From positions 1,178,001 through 1,242,000 of the forward strand of contig NC_091876.1 of the NCBI RefSeq assembly GCF_019399895.1: DNA of 64,000 nt. Direction: 5' to 3'. A model generated the notes under the pieces. That model made no database searches. It had not been told where the DNA came from and saw only the letters and a list, made by a program, of their open reading frames with translations. Shown piece after piece: positions 43,501 through 54,699 of this stretch (position 1 is its first letter; each line of letters opens with the position of its first letter). Made by a program: the position numbers and the translations under genes. This DNA is from Cardiocondyla obscurior. Its lineage: Eukaryota > Arthropoda > Insecta > Hymenoptera > Formicidae.

Positions 43501-44585
43501 ACCGTGAAGGCCGTAATAGGCCGGCTCTCGGGCGTTAATGGCACCTGCCAGTAGCCGTTTTTTAAATCTAGCGTACTAAAATATCGCGCCCCCCGTAGTT
43601 TATCGAGGGTGGCTGTAATTTGTGGGAGGGGGTAGGCGTCGAGCTCGGTCACTTCGTTGACCTTCCGGAAGTCGATGCAGAAACGCGGCTTTCCGTCCTT
43701 TTTTCGCACGATGACCACGGGAGAGCTCCACGCGCTATGCGACGGCTCAATCACGCCTTCCCGGATCATCTTTTCCACTTCCGCGTCGATAATGGCCTGC
43801 ATCGCGGGATTCCTCGGCCGGTACCGCTGTTTAATCAGATATACTCCCGTTTTCGTGTGTATTTCGTGGGTAATGATCGGTGTCGGTCCGTGTATTCCCT
43901 CGAACCGCTTTATTTCTGCCCGTAGGAAATCACTTAGTCGTGCCTCCTCGTCGTATTGTAACGCGGTCGTTCGCGGTCGATACGTGGAGGTTGCCCGAGG
44001 GGGTGGCGGTATCGCGTATTTTGTTCGTCCCCATAAGTCGATGCCGACGATCATGGGGTTGTCGAGCGTGGGTAGAATCTGTATCGCGTGCCGCAATTTA
44101 ACGTTGCCTATCGTGATCCTGGCCGTCACGCGTCCGCAGGTCGTCGCGGGGGTTCCGTCCGCGAGCTGCACCTGGCCGTCGTATGGTTCGGATTCGAGGC
44201 CGGCACGCCGGAGCGTTTCGGCGGTGTCGGCGCTGATGAATGACGCTTCGGCTCCGGTGTCTAGTAGCGCGGTAATAACCTGGACGTTGATACGAACGGC
44301 CAGGTGCGGGCGCGGTGAAAACGTGATTACGGGTCCCGAGGTGCGTCCGCCATCTCCCCGGCCCGTGGGCCGTTTCCCGTCGGAGGATGGCAGTCGCGTG
44401 TGAGCACGCCGTCGCGTCCGCACTGCAAGCAAAATTTCCGCGGGATTCTGTGGCAGTCGAAACGGGTATGCCCGCGCTGTTTGCACCGCCAACAGCATTC
44501 TCGTTTGTCGTAGGGTGCGGGGGTGGTCGCGGCGGCGGTTGAACGCGGTATATTCCGAGCCTCTCGACGGGTTTCTTCGAGGCAT
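40583..44585 (-). pseudogene. pol: Gypsy pol with two nonsense codons
   Basis: One frame, broken only by TGA at 42714-42716 (within the DHQSLR-W stretch of RNase H) and TAG at 42417-42419 (before the integrase). Protease LLDTGAEASFI; RT with KPRFCIDFRKVNE, FSTLDLKNGYWQ and VYLDDIVV; RNase H with LQTDASVAGLGAVLTQ; integrase zinc region GHLGIAKTIARIAEHYYW, core VSIDLVGPL, TSDNGTQF and APQCNPVERTNRT. A long Arg/Thr/Pro-rich C-terminal tail follows, up to the truncation. Otherwise well preserved, so recently inactive. Confidence 0.85.
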
Positions 44586-45322
44586 CCTTCGATCTCCACG
44601 GCCCGGCGTGTCAATTTGTCGATCGTTTTTACGGTCTCTCGGCTAATGTGGATCTTAATGCGCGGGTCGGTATTGTCGTACATGATTTCGACCTGCTCCT
44701 CGGCCGCGTACCCCCCTACCCGTCGCATCAGCGTCATAACGTCCGTCGCGTATTTGCGGTAATTCTCCCCCTCGCGTTGCCGCCGGGATTCGAGCTCGCG
44801 TTTCAACTTAGCGCGATACCGCGGTGGAAAAAATTGTTGCTGGAACGCCTCTCGGAATTCCTCCCAACCACCCCACTGGTCTTTAACGTTCCGGTACCAG
44901 AGGATCGCCTCTCCCCGTAACAGTTCCGGTAGGCCTCGGATGACCTGATCCCCCGTGAATCCGTAGCCTTCGCGAAGTTCTTCCACCCGTTCGAGGAACG
45001 CGACGGGATCTTTCCCGTCGAAAAAGCACCCCCATTTCCTAATCTGATTAATACTTTTGGCGGTATCATCGTGCGCGGGGGCCTTGGTAGTATTTACGGG
45101 CAGCGCAGCGGGTCCGGCGGTGTCCGGTATGCCGGTCGGATCGGAAATGATTATTCGCGGGGTCCGAAACTTGTCGGGGTTTTGTGCGACGTACTGGCTC
45201 AGTCGGGCGCGTAACTCGTCGATATTTCCTGCTATGTCCAGCGCGTAGATGCGTAACTCGGCGGTGAGCTCTGCCTTAGACAACCGATATATCCAATTCC
45301 GCGGTACGTCGGTTTTCGGCAT
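44327..45322 (-). CDS. gag: Gypsy gag
   Basis: 331 aa from the first ATG (45322), 35 bp after the PBS. It contains a SAP-like N-terminal helix pair (LSKAELTAELRIYALDIAG), the retrotransposon gag core (WGCFFDGKDPVAFLERVEEL, GEAILWYRN, FREAFQQQFFPPRY), and two zinc knuckles (CWRCKQRGHTRFDC; CLQCGRDGVLTRDC, where the usual His is replaced by Leu). It forms the particle and binds RNA. The pol frame overlaps its last ~260 bp in another register, consistent with frameshift translation. Intact. Confidence 0.88.
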   Translation of the reverse strand: MPKTDVPRNWIYRLSKAELTAELRIYALDIAGNIDELRARLSQYVAQNPDKFRTPRIIISDPTGIPDTAGPAALPVNTTKAPAHDDTAKSINQIRKWGCFFDGKDPVAFLERVEELREGYGFTGDQVIRGLPELLRGEAILWYRNVKDQWGGWEEFREAFQQQFFPPRYRAKLKRELESRRQREGENYRKYATDVMTLMRRVGGYAAEEQVEIMYDNTDPRIKIHISRETVKTIDKLTRRAVEIEGCLEETRREARNIPRSTAAATTPAPYDKRECCWRCKQRGHTRFDCHRIPRKFCLQCGRDGVLTRDCHPPTGNGPRAGEMADAPRDP

Positions 45323-45374
45323 TTGTGTTCGTTCCTTTCCGGTTAACGTCTTCCCGGTCCCTGTTCGGGCGCCA

Positions 45375-46274
45375 TGTAACACCCCCCTCCCCCCCTTCGT
45401 GTGGCCGGACACGGTCAAGCGACTCGCTGCGGTGGTCGGCGAGTCGTCGCGGGCGTCTAGGGCCGGCCGGGGTGTCCGCGGGAAGGAGCGAAAGCACTTG
45501 GAGTCTCGTGTCTTTTCTTTTCTTGTATTCTATTTACATTTATTTTCGGATCGACTATTTACAATGTTTCTTATATACAGGTGTTCCGCCGCGGCGCTTG
45601 TCGCACGGGCGACGTAAACAGAATTGTCGTCGGTCGCGTGAATCCGCGCGTGTCGGTACAATAAGGTGCCCTCCCTATTATGGACCGCGGTTTCTCTAGG
45701 AACGGGAGCGCGGGTGGCAATCGCCGAGAACGCTCGGCAGAGGCGAAGGACTCTTTACCTCCGGATTGCGCCGCGCTCGTCAGGAACCGCCGAAGCGGCT
45801 GGAGATGCTGCCCGGGCGTCTACCACGGGATAAGCCGAGAACGCTCGGCGGAGGCGAAGCACGCTTCACCCCGCCATATCCACTGTGGCCGGCGACCTGG
45901 CAGTTTCGAAGGAAAGGAGGCGGTGTCGCGGCCAAGAACTCTTGGCGAAGGCCGAGAACGCTCGACCCTCGTGCTTAGCGACTCCTGGGTTGCTTGGTTG
46001 TCCGGGAAGCTACTGAGCGGAGGCCCGGAACGGAGCTCAGTAGATCGGAAGACTGCTCTCGATCGCTCGGTACCCGGCCTTTTTATTTGGTCTAGTATTA
46101 ATTTTCGCGCGACACGGGACGGCGGTACGCTTACCGATAACGGCGCGCGTTAATCTTCGCGGTGTTTTAAAAAAGGGTCGGGGCGCACCGCGCCCCTATT
46201 CCCGCCGGACGATGTTCGGTCCGACGGGCCGGCCGATGTTTTGCCGGGGCGAGGTAGGTGCCTACTTCGTTACA
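45375..46274 (-). repeat. Gypsy 5' LTR
   Basis: Ends TGTAAC/GTTACA and is followed by the PBS. GC-rich, with several repeats of a GAGAACGCTCGG-type motif (45725-45965). The minus-strand AATAAAAAG at about 46078-46086 could be TATA-like or polyadenylation sequence. ORFs inside are spurious. Confidence 0.75.
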
Positions 46275-46370
46275 AAGTTACTAACTAATTAAAAAATTAA
46301 AGAGAACATTTTTCTTGATTAAGACTACGCGAAAAATAATAAAAATAATTTACAATGAACTTTAGTATTA

Positions 46371-46931
46371 TTAGTCGAGATCAATTTCAATAATCTCCGA
46401 GATCTTGGCTGACGATCTCGGGAATACTCGATCAATTAGCCTGATCGGAGCCAGGAAAGGGTGTTTCACCCCGGGATAGAAAATGAGGATGTTCTGGTCA
46501 GGAGATGCCCTACTGGTCTCTCTCCTGATCTCCTCAGGATCAAAGGAATCAGGGCCTATAGTGAAGGCCCTTTCGGGGACAGGATCCGTCCACGGAGAGC
46601 AAGTTTTCCGGAGGAGCTCGAGGAGAGGATCTACGATCACTCTAGGTTCCTCTTGCTTACCGAGGAACTCCACACTCGGAGCGGGGGAAGGGGAAAGCTC
46701 CGGGCCGTCAGACTCTTGCCAGAAGGCTGTATCGTCTTCAGCGAAGGAGCCGACCTCCTCTGCTTCCCCAGGATAAAGTATCGGGGACGGGATAGGAGAG
46801 GAGCATGCTCTAGGTGCAGCTCCTGGAGAGTGAACAGAAATGTCTGGAGAATAGGAAGGAGTCATAGGGCGGAACTGCTCCGAGTCAGGCTCGGATTCGG
46901 TCGCGTGGTCATTAATGCGCGGCGGACTCAA
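46371..46931 (-). CDS. Pro/Ser/Glu-rich repeat-family protein, copy 2
   Basis: 186 codons, homologous to 20748-21566 in the acidic middle (EQFRP, PGAAPRACSSPIPSP, VGSFAEDDT) and the C-terminus (ERAFTIGPDSFDPEEIRRET, IFYPGVKHPFL, APIRLIDRVFPRSSA). The frame as given lacks the basic N-terminus, which is partly recoverable upstream in other frames, so this copy is broken. It is followed (minus-sense upstream) by the same LTR-like sequence. Function unknown. Confidence 0.5.
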   Translation of the reverse strand: MSPPRINDHATESEPDSEQFRPMTPSYSPDISVHSPGAAPRACSSPIPSPILYPGEAEEVGSFAEDDTAFWQESDGPELSPSPAPSVEFLGKQEEPRVIVDPLLELLRKTCSPWTDPVPERAFTIGPDSFDPEEIRRETSRASPDQNILIFYPGVKHPFLAPIRLIDRVFPRSSAKISEIIEIDLD

Positions 46932-48511
46932 AGAATGGGCCGGTTTCCTGGATATATAAGCGTTCTGGGGAACCTCTTCGGGAGCCGGTGAATTCGGGGG
47001 AGCTGGAGGTTGGGGCGACCACGACCTCTCTCCTCTTCTACGGGGAGGGTCGGTTTTTATCTCCCCTGGCCCGCCGCAAATAGATACTGCACGAAGAAGC
47101 TCTGCAAGAGGTTCTTCAAGTTTTCCAACTGCCTGGTACGGCGAGCCCGACTTTTCTTTACGCTCCTGAGGTTTTTAGATTCTACTAAAAATCATTATTT
47201 TTTAAATAATTAAGTTGATAAATGAATTATTGAGAGAAAATGGGAGGGCAACACGTTCATTCCTTCCTTCGGATCTCCCCGTCGTCAACCCAGAGATTCT
47301 CAAAGTTCCTCCAACCGGATGGAGGCTTTCTCAAGTCAAGATTTTGATAGTCACCATTTACTGGCGGCATATCGCAACCCCCGACCAAAGGAAGCTCACT
47401 AGGTGGGTAGAGTGACTGGAGAACCGAGGGGACTGGAGAGAGATGGCGAAACTATAAGATATGAACGGCACCCTGACCATTCCCCCGGATTTCATTTTGT
47501 TATATTTATTTCAAATAAAAAAACTATTTAGTGGAACCGTTTTTGGTTTTAAGGGAAAGGTGAAGGAATAAGAAATGATAAGACTTACTACTTGCTGTCT
47601 TGAAGTTCTTTGGACTGTTCTTCTCTTTATTTCTGGCCTCAGTGGAGTACACTAGCACTTATTGGTAACTCAAAGATCGACTGAGTTGAGAGAACACTTG
47701 TCAAAAAACTGTCGTGAGATTCTAAAGCAGAACGAGAGCGAGCACCGTCGAAACGCGCGGTTTTATAAGCTCGGAAAAGGGGAGGACCAGCGCCAGATTC
47801 TCAGTCTTATCCAAAATTTGAATTTTATTCGTTAGGCTTATTCCTCCACTTTTCCGTCTTCGCAATTATTGGTCGCCCTTCTCTCAGTTTTCTTAATTTT
47901 CTAAGTTTTTACCCTTAGTTTCTAATTTTTGGTGAGGAGTTCTTGATATTTATTGGTCCAGGAGAAAATGTTTATGAGCTCCCCTCTACATGGTTTTAGC
48001 CCTTCCAAGCTTCCAGATAACAGATTCGAAAATGCTTAGGTAACTCTTTTTTATCGGCAGCGTGCAATTGCTGCCTGAATTTTATAGTTTCCGGCCGCGT
48101 ATCCCATTTTTATTATTACAGGCGTTTTGCCTCCTTTTTTCTAATCCCTAGGATCCACGGCGAAATTTGATTTTACTGAATTGTTTTTCTTCCAGAATTT
48201 CCTTTGTCTACCGCCAGACATTTATTGTTAGTTTAAGATATTCCAAATCTTTCCGAGCTATTAATGTTTTATGAATATTTCGACAAATCCTTTCGTTTCG
48301 ATTTTTATATTCCACATCTGTTGTACAATTGTTTCAGGTTCCTTCTTTTATTTTATACATCTGGTGATTCAGGATATTCTGTCAGTTAAAATTATTTTTC
48401 TGGAAACTTAGAACCCTCTCCTTTGATACTAATACATTCGGTATACTTTTCATTATCTACTTTATCAACCATGTGTCGGAAAAAGGAGATGTGGAGTTAC
48501 AGGACGTAACA
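46932..48511 (-). mobile_element. LTR-like repeat, third copy
   Basis: Same landmarks as 21567-24358: TGTTACGTCC start at 48511, TATA box (CTTATAAAACC, about 47760-47770), splice donor GTAAGT at about 47585, and the conserved TGGTGACTATCAAAA at about 47346-47360. Confidence 0.5.
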
Positions 48512-48965
48512 AAAATAATTCTTACGCAAATAAAGTATTTTCATATGTAGAGGTTTTTCAGTTTCCTCCATACAGCTCGGAAACTATTAAAGATATCAAA
48601 AAAAGTTTTATACAAAAGTTTTCTGGTAGAAACACCTCCGTTTAACTGCAATAATAGAATTAAAAAAAAATTTTTTTTTTGTAATTTTATAAACAATTTT
48701 GTTAAAAAATTTTTATTTAATTCTGTTACTGTAGTAAAATATAGTTGTTTTTACTGTAAAACTTTTGTATAAAACTTTTTTTGATATCTTAAATAGTTTT
48801 CGAGTTATATCGAAAAAAGAAAATAACCTTTCTATGTGTAAGGGGTGGTTTCACCCCTTTAAAGTGAAATTTAGCACAAACTAAAAATAGTTTTGTGTTA
48901 CGGATGAACTACTCTACATGCGCACAAAGTTTCATACTTTTTTTAATTTCTGGGTTGCCTAACCT
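48505..48965 (-). repeat. Hairpin repeat, copy 2 (inverted)
   Basis: Reverse complement of 36475-36935 with scattered differences. It directly abuts the start of the LTR-like repeat at 48511, which marks an insertion boundary. Confidence 0.65.
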
Positions 48966-48989
48966 TCTTTGTAAGCTAGGATGATTCTA

Positions 48990-49488
48990 GGACTTTATTA
49001 TCTGTTATCTCATACTCGTGGCGCATTTTCATAAGATCGGATTTTAACAATTTACATTTCTTTTGTTCACAAAACGCTTTGATAATTAATTATTTTATTT
49101 TAATAACAAACATTTTCTTTGTTATTTTATTAATCATTTATGGAATTGATTTCGAGTATTATCAGTTCTTTTTTTGAGAGCAAGCTTTCTTCACCTAATC
49201 CCGTTTTTCTCCGTTCGGATGAGCTAGTCCCCGCTCGTGATAACGGCGAGATTTTAATTTCTTTCGCGATTTCAAATTAATTTTTCAGTTTAATCGGTAC
49301 GGCGAAACTCGTGCCTGGCGCCCAAGTCAGAATTTCTAGTTTATGGTTTCGCTGTGCGTCGGGACAAATCGGAGGACCTCCACTTTTCTTTCTTCGTTCC
49401 TCTTGTGTACACGGCCAAGCGCGGATCGTGGATCCGTGCTCGTTCATTTTGATCGTGCCGATCTGCGCAAGGATACAGATCGTGACAG
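48990..49488 (+). mobile_element. LTR-like relic, family copy 2
   Basis: Matches 34339-34900 reversed (ATCCCG...CTCCGTTCGGATGAGCTAG; GCGGATCGTGGATCCGTGCTCG) and ends GATCGTGACA at 49488. The internal TGGCGCCCAAG at 49313 looks like a PBS but lies inside the shared repeat. Confidence 0.5.
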
Positions 49489-50350
49489 AACAAAGAAAAA
49501 TGAGAAGAAAAAGAAGATTATAAATAGGAAAAGTATAAGATATAAAAGTATCAAAAACAAGTATTCTGGAGTTAGCATGAACGAAAAAAGAAAATTACTA
49601 GAAAACAATAGAACAAGAGAGTCAAAATGTAAGTAAAGGTGTGTTAGAAAGTTTGAAAGTAATGGAGAGAGATGAAAGTTTAGAAAGCAAAAAAGTAGGA
49701 ATACATGGACGGAGCACAAAATACGCTTCTAAGCGCAGAAAAAGCCTGAAAAAAGAGAGAAAATTCAACCTTGGTCATTTTACTTGATCGTATATAATAT
49801 GATTGTAACTTGCTGAAGGGTATGTAAATGTGTTGTTTCTCGTTACAATAAACCGAATTCCGTTCAATTATTAGCTATTTGGCTACTTTGGTTTATTGTA
49901 TTTGTTAAACTAAACTATTAATACTTTTTCTCTTTTGGTTTTTTCCCCGCGGCAAAACGTTCCGTTCATATATTTTTACGTTTATGAAAAAAGAATTAAA
50001 AACTCAAAATACAACAACATGTATGGAAAAATAAAGACAGAAGAAATACCAAAATATCTTTAAAAAAAAATGAAGAAAAAAAGACAGAAGAAATACCAAA
50101 ATATCTTTAAGAGAAAATGAAGAAAAAAGACAGAGGACGAATAACAAAATACAGATGCGGTAATAATGAACCGAAAGGAAAACAGAATTAAAGAGATAAA
50201 AAGATTAGAATATGTGAAGTATGCAGGTGAAAAGACGAACATTTGAAACATATGATAGAAAAATGTTAATTAAAGATTGAAGAGATACTGATAACATTTA
50301 CTGAAAGCTATCCAATGTTGAAAAACATAGATTAAATAAAACTAATACAT
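49489..50350. pseudogene. LINE remnants, purine-rich
   Basis: Purine-rich sequence like 33840-34338. Positions 50100-50290 give fragments resembling the 3' cysteine motif of non-LTR elements (RCGNNE, YAGEKTNI) in broken frames. No intact domain. Confidence 0.4.
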
Positions 50351-50929
50351 TTAATATCGTATGAATATTCGTGATAATTAAAAAATCCTTGGTGAGCGCA
50401 TAAATAGTAAGAAATGGAGTAAAAAAATTTAATTAGGACTTTTTGAAAAATAATGTGCGCGTAGCGCGCACATGGTTGGTTTTAATAATATAAAAATTCC
50501 TTAATATTGTCAAAAATATTAATGACCAGCAGACTGCAGACAACAACAAAAAAACAACATCGCACATTAAAAAGTAAGCTTACAGCTTAGGTTAGATTAA
50601 AGAAAAAAATATGCGTTTACAAATATTCATTATAATGCATATAAAGAAAATAGCTGTTCAAAAAACGCGGTAGCGTTTAGTATCAAGTTTACGATCAGCA
50701 AGACCATTGCGTATATTATTTATGCGAATTCCTAAGTTGGTGATTGCTGAGATTATTTGATTTGGATAACGGCTAAAAAGATCGAGTTCTCAGTACGCCC
50801 ATCAAAAGTTTAGGGTCGATTTATGTCATACAAGTGTTTTCATATTTCTCGTACTAAATAAAAATTAAAAAAACGTCAAGTGTACGAACTTTAAACTAAT
50901 TAGTATAGCAGCCATCAATTGATTATACA
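50351..50929. other. Interval with no recognised feature
   Basis: AT-rich. No credible ORF. GCGCGTAGCGCGC at 50457-50469 is a small perfect palindrome. Confidence 0.35.
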
Positions 50930-53622
50930 AGGTGTCCCTGACATAACAAAGGATACTTGGTGGGTGGGTAGATCTCCTAGAAACTAGTATAAAAGTCCCA
51001 TGTAATTTTGCATTATTTGCACTAATGACGGAGATAGGAATTTTTAAAAATTAAACTTGTAGGGCAAATAGGAGCGCACGGTCAGAAGCGGCTTCGCCTC
51101 AAAAGTAAAAGTCCTTCCCACTCGACTCAAGGATTGGACGATGTACGAGTGAGACAATGCGACAACGCGCAAGCGAAAAGATGCGACAACGTGTGCGGAG
51201 AGGCGGCCGATGACGTGCGAGCGAGACGATGCGACAACGCGTGCGGAGAGGCGACCGATAACGCGTGAGCGAGACGATGCGACAACGCGTGCGAAGCGGC
51301 GACCGGCAACACGCGAGCGAGACGATGCGACGACGCGCGAGCGAAGCTAAGTTCTGAATGTAAAATTATTATGTGTGTAAAATGCAATCATTTCCGCACC
51401 ACCTTTGATGTAGATTGCTTGGTGCGTTTTTTTTAACGTGGTATCCCCAGTAGGCCTAATCCACCGGCATCAGTTCAATGCAACAATTGTTCGAAGTGCC
51501 GTCCTTGTCGTTGTAAACAAAGTTCGGCTCTTCAAACAATTTGTTGTGTTGCCCTGTATGCCATATCGGGCGTAATCGTACCAAAGGCCGTTATGATTGC
51601 ATCGCGAACCTCCTCAACGGTACGATCTCGCATATTTTCTATGTGGGCTTTAATGTGGCCCCAAACAAAATAATCCAGCACGTTCATATCCGGGGAACGT
51701 GCTGGCCAATTAATCGGACCCCCCGCCCCATCCGTCTATTTACAAATAAATAATTTAATGTTTTCCGCGCGCGCCGAGAAAAATGTGGCGGTGAACCGTC
51801 TTGTTGGAAAATTAAGGCTTGACGAATGTTAAGCGGAATCTTCCAACAAGACGGGCAACTAATTTTCCAAAAAATTGCTATAAATTTCTCCGTTTAAATT
51901 CGGAGGGAGAAAGTACGGTCCTATTTGAATGATTATTTGTTACGGTATTGCGGGGGAATCTGCAGATCGTGCGGTGCGAGTGTATTCCCAACGATTTCCT
52001 AATCGTAATCGGCCCACGGCAAATGTAATTTTAAGGTGCATCCAACGTGCGAGACGATCGAGATGTTTAGGTCGGGATCGTCTAAATAGACTAAATTATG
52101 ATTATGGAGTGCGTCGCAACGTAAGACGGGAAGAAGCTGTTTTACGCGCGTTTGAAAATAATGCATCAACCAGCATACGCAGAGTTGCAAACGCCGTTGG
52201 TATCCCAAGAAGCACAGTGCAAAGAATTCTTAAACAAGATGGGTTGCACGGCTATCATTTGCAACGCGTGCAACAACTTTTACCGCGTGACGAAATTCAG
52301 CGTACAATTTTTTGCCAAGGTATGTATTTTCCATTCTGTTATTTCTTTAAAATAAAAAATTTACTTTAAGTAATTATTATTAAAACACCCGTAGGCTTCT
52401 CGCGCAATGTCGGCGAGATAATACATTTCCCGACCACATATTATGGACCGATAAAGCAATCTTTACGCCAAATGGCATATTTAATTCCAAAAATTCTATA
52501 CTCTGGAAGCACAACAATCCGCGAGGAGTTCGAACTTGTGCGTTCCGGTACAGGTGGAAGATAAATGTGTGGGCCGGAATTGTCGGAAACTTAATAGTAA
52601 GTATTCTTATTACATAATAACTCATTTTATAAGAAGCAAAATAAAATTTGTAATATCATTATTGTTAAATTTCAGATAGGACCGTACTTTCTCCCTCCGA
52701 ATTTAAACGGAGAAATTTATAGCAATTTTTTGGAAAATGAGTTGCCCGTCTTGTTGGAAGATTCCGCTTAACATTCGTCAAGCCTTAATTTTCCAACAAG
52801 ACGGTTCACCGCCACATTTTTCTCGGCGCGCGCGGAAAACATTAAATTATTTATTTGTAGATAGACGGATGGGGCGGGGGGTCCGATTATTGGCCAGCAC
52901 GTTCCCCGGATATGAACGTGCTGGATTATTTTGTTCGGGGCCACATTAAAGCCCACATAGAAAATATGCGAGATCGTACCGTTGAGGAGGTTCGCGATGC
53001 AATCATAACGGCCTTTGGTACGATTACGCCCGATATGGCATACAGGGCAACACAACAAATTGTTCGAAGAGCCGAACTTTGTTTACAACGACAAGGACGG
53101 CACTTCGAACAATTGTTGCATTGAACTGATGCCGGTGGATTAGGCCTACTGGGGATACCACGTTAAAAAAAACGCACCAAGCAATCTACATCAAAGGTGG
53201 TGCGGAAATGATTGCATTTTACACACATAATAATTTTACATTCAGAACTTAGCTTCGCTCGCGCGTCGTCGCATCGTCTCGCTCGCGTGTTGCCGGTCGC
53301 CGCTTCGCACGCGTTGTCGCATCGTCTCGCTCGCACGTCATCGGCCGCCTCTCCGCACGCGTTGTCGCATCTTTTCGCTTGCGCGTTGTCGCATTGTCTC
53401 ACTCGTACATCGTCCAATCCTTGAGTCGAGTGGGAAGGACTTTTACTTTTGAGGCGAAGCCGCTTCTGACCGTGCGCTCCTATTTGCCCTACAAGTTTAA
53501 TTTTTAAAAATTCCTATCTCCGTCATTAGTGCAAATAATGCAAAATTACATGGGACTTTTATACTTGTTTCTAGAAGATCTACCTACCCACCAAATATCC
53601 TTCGTTATGTTAAGGACACTCT
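50930..53622. mobile_element. Mariner-like transposon with ~950-bp inverted arms
   Basis: The left arm (50930 to about 51924) is the reverse complement of the right arm (about 52677-53622). Outer ends read AGGTGTCC...GGACACTCT. Arms carry a ~50-bp minisatellite (GCGAGCGAGACGATGCGACAA type) and the C-terminal coding part of the transposase, so the gene's 3' end lies inside the right arm and a mirrored copy lies in the left arm. The unique centre holds the N-terminal and middle transposase. Confidence 0.8.
51929..53123 (+). pseudogene. DDE transposase with HTH, spliced and broken
   Basis: ATG at 51929. The N-terminal HTH region looks like DUF4817 (AVRVYSQRFPNRNRPTANVI; VANAVGIPRSTVQRILKQDG). 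A donor at about 52320 (GTATGT) and acceptor near 52393, and a second intron at about 52596-52676, separate the exons. DDE/D residues are seen in WTDKAIF, FQQDGSPPHF and PDMNVLDYF. A one-base frame change near 52765 breaks the frame between the second and last exon parts, and the stretch after PPHF is also disturbed. I recall this family from ants. Probably inactive. Confidence 0.65.
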
Positions 53623-54240
53623 GTAGAGAAAAAAACCAAAAATAAAAAATAAAATTTTTAATTTTTTGATAAATTTGCAGCTATATTTATAGCCGTTTCT
53701 TGAAGAATAAGAATTTCTTATATGTACATGTCGACTGAGAAATAAGAACCCGTATAAAAAAATTATAGAAAAAGTATTTTTACGATATTAGAAAATTACT
53801 AAAAACAGTATAAAAACATAATTAAAACATTATTTTTAAATATTGGAACATTACTGTCCATTTATCACAAAACTGTCAGAAAACTATTGAAGAAACTTAG
53901 CATTTTATTTTGCAAGTGAATAGCAAAGAAGATTGTACATATACCAGTATTTTTAGCTGTATAGGGGAGACCGGGCCATGTTGGCATACGGGGCAGGTTG
54001 GCCAACTGTTAATAACTTTTTTATTTTTTAAATAAAAGCAACGCCGTTGTTACTAGTTACGTATAATTGTTTGAAAAACATATGTTTTTATTTACAATCG
54101 TAAAGCAACATTCCCTGCGATTACAAGTAAATTTAAAATATTCCTTATATGTCACTCGGTCAATGTAAATTTAGAAAAAAATCGAACAACTTTCTTAAAA
54201 ATAATAATTTGACATTTATACTTAATGTACCCACTCTAAG
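53623..54240. other. AT-rich interval, no gene seen
   Basis: AT-rich between the transposon and the LINE. The GGGGAGACCGGGCCATGTTGG motif region (53966-53990) may be a dispersed-repeat fragment. No coding support. Confidence 0.35.
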
Positions 54241-54699
54241 AGCCGCGAGATCTTGCCGTTGGTGAGTGGGCTTAGCCGGGAGAACGGAGGGGATCGCGCC
54301 CGTCATCAACTAATTTGGTGGCGGACGGGATCCCATCGCCTGCCTCACGGCGAGTAAAAGAGCTAACGGAGCGTACTCTGCTGTATCGGCTTAGTTCGCC
54401 TTGAGTACGATTGAAAAGGATCTCTATAAACGGACTTTCCTGTGTGCACGAGACTCTCCGCGAGGAGAGTAAGAATGAATGTGAAGACGTGGGGCGGGTG
54501 GTTCTACCGGGGATCAAGGAGTGGCTCACCCAAGTTAAAGTGTTTGGACCGTGCCGAGGGCCCGCGTGGTGCAGGGAGAGCTGCGTCATGAATGGTCACT
54601 CCTGGACACCGGGCGTAATCCAGGAGTACAAAGCCAAGCCCTGGGCAACGCGGCTCTGCCCGGATGATACCGCGCTTCCGTGACACTCGTGGGATTAAA

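Larger units (their letters stand above)
40583..46274 (-). mobile_element. Gypsy element, 5' LTR to truncated 3' end
   Basis: 5' LTR 45375-46274 (minus sense TGTAACGAAG...GTTACA, 900 bp). Primer-binding site at 45357-45374: TGGCGCCCGAACAGGGAC, complementary to the tRNA-Lys 3' end. Gag, then pol overlapping in another frame. The 3' end runs directly into the other Gypsy's LTR at 40583, and no 3' LTR is seen at that junction. Confidence 0.88.

Noticed and set aside
45680..46153. 157-codon ORF on plus with repeated RERSAEAK
   Set aside because: Lies inside the Gypsy 5' LTR; no homology recognised.
49313..49330. TGGCGCCCAAG as a retroviral primer-binding site
   Set aside because: The same sequence lies inside the shared repeat in the 63-kb copy, whose end is further on (GTGACA), so it is probably internal LTR sequence.
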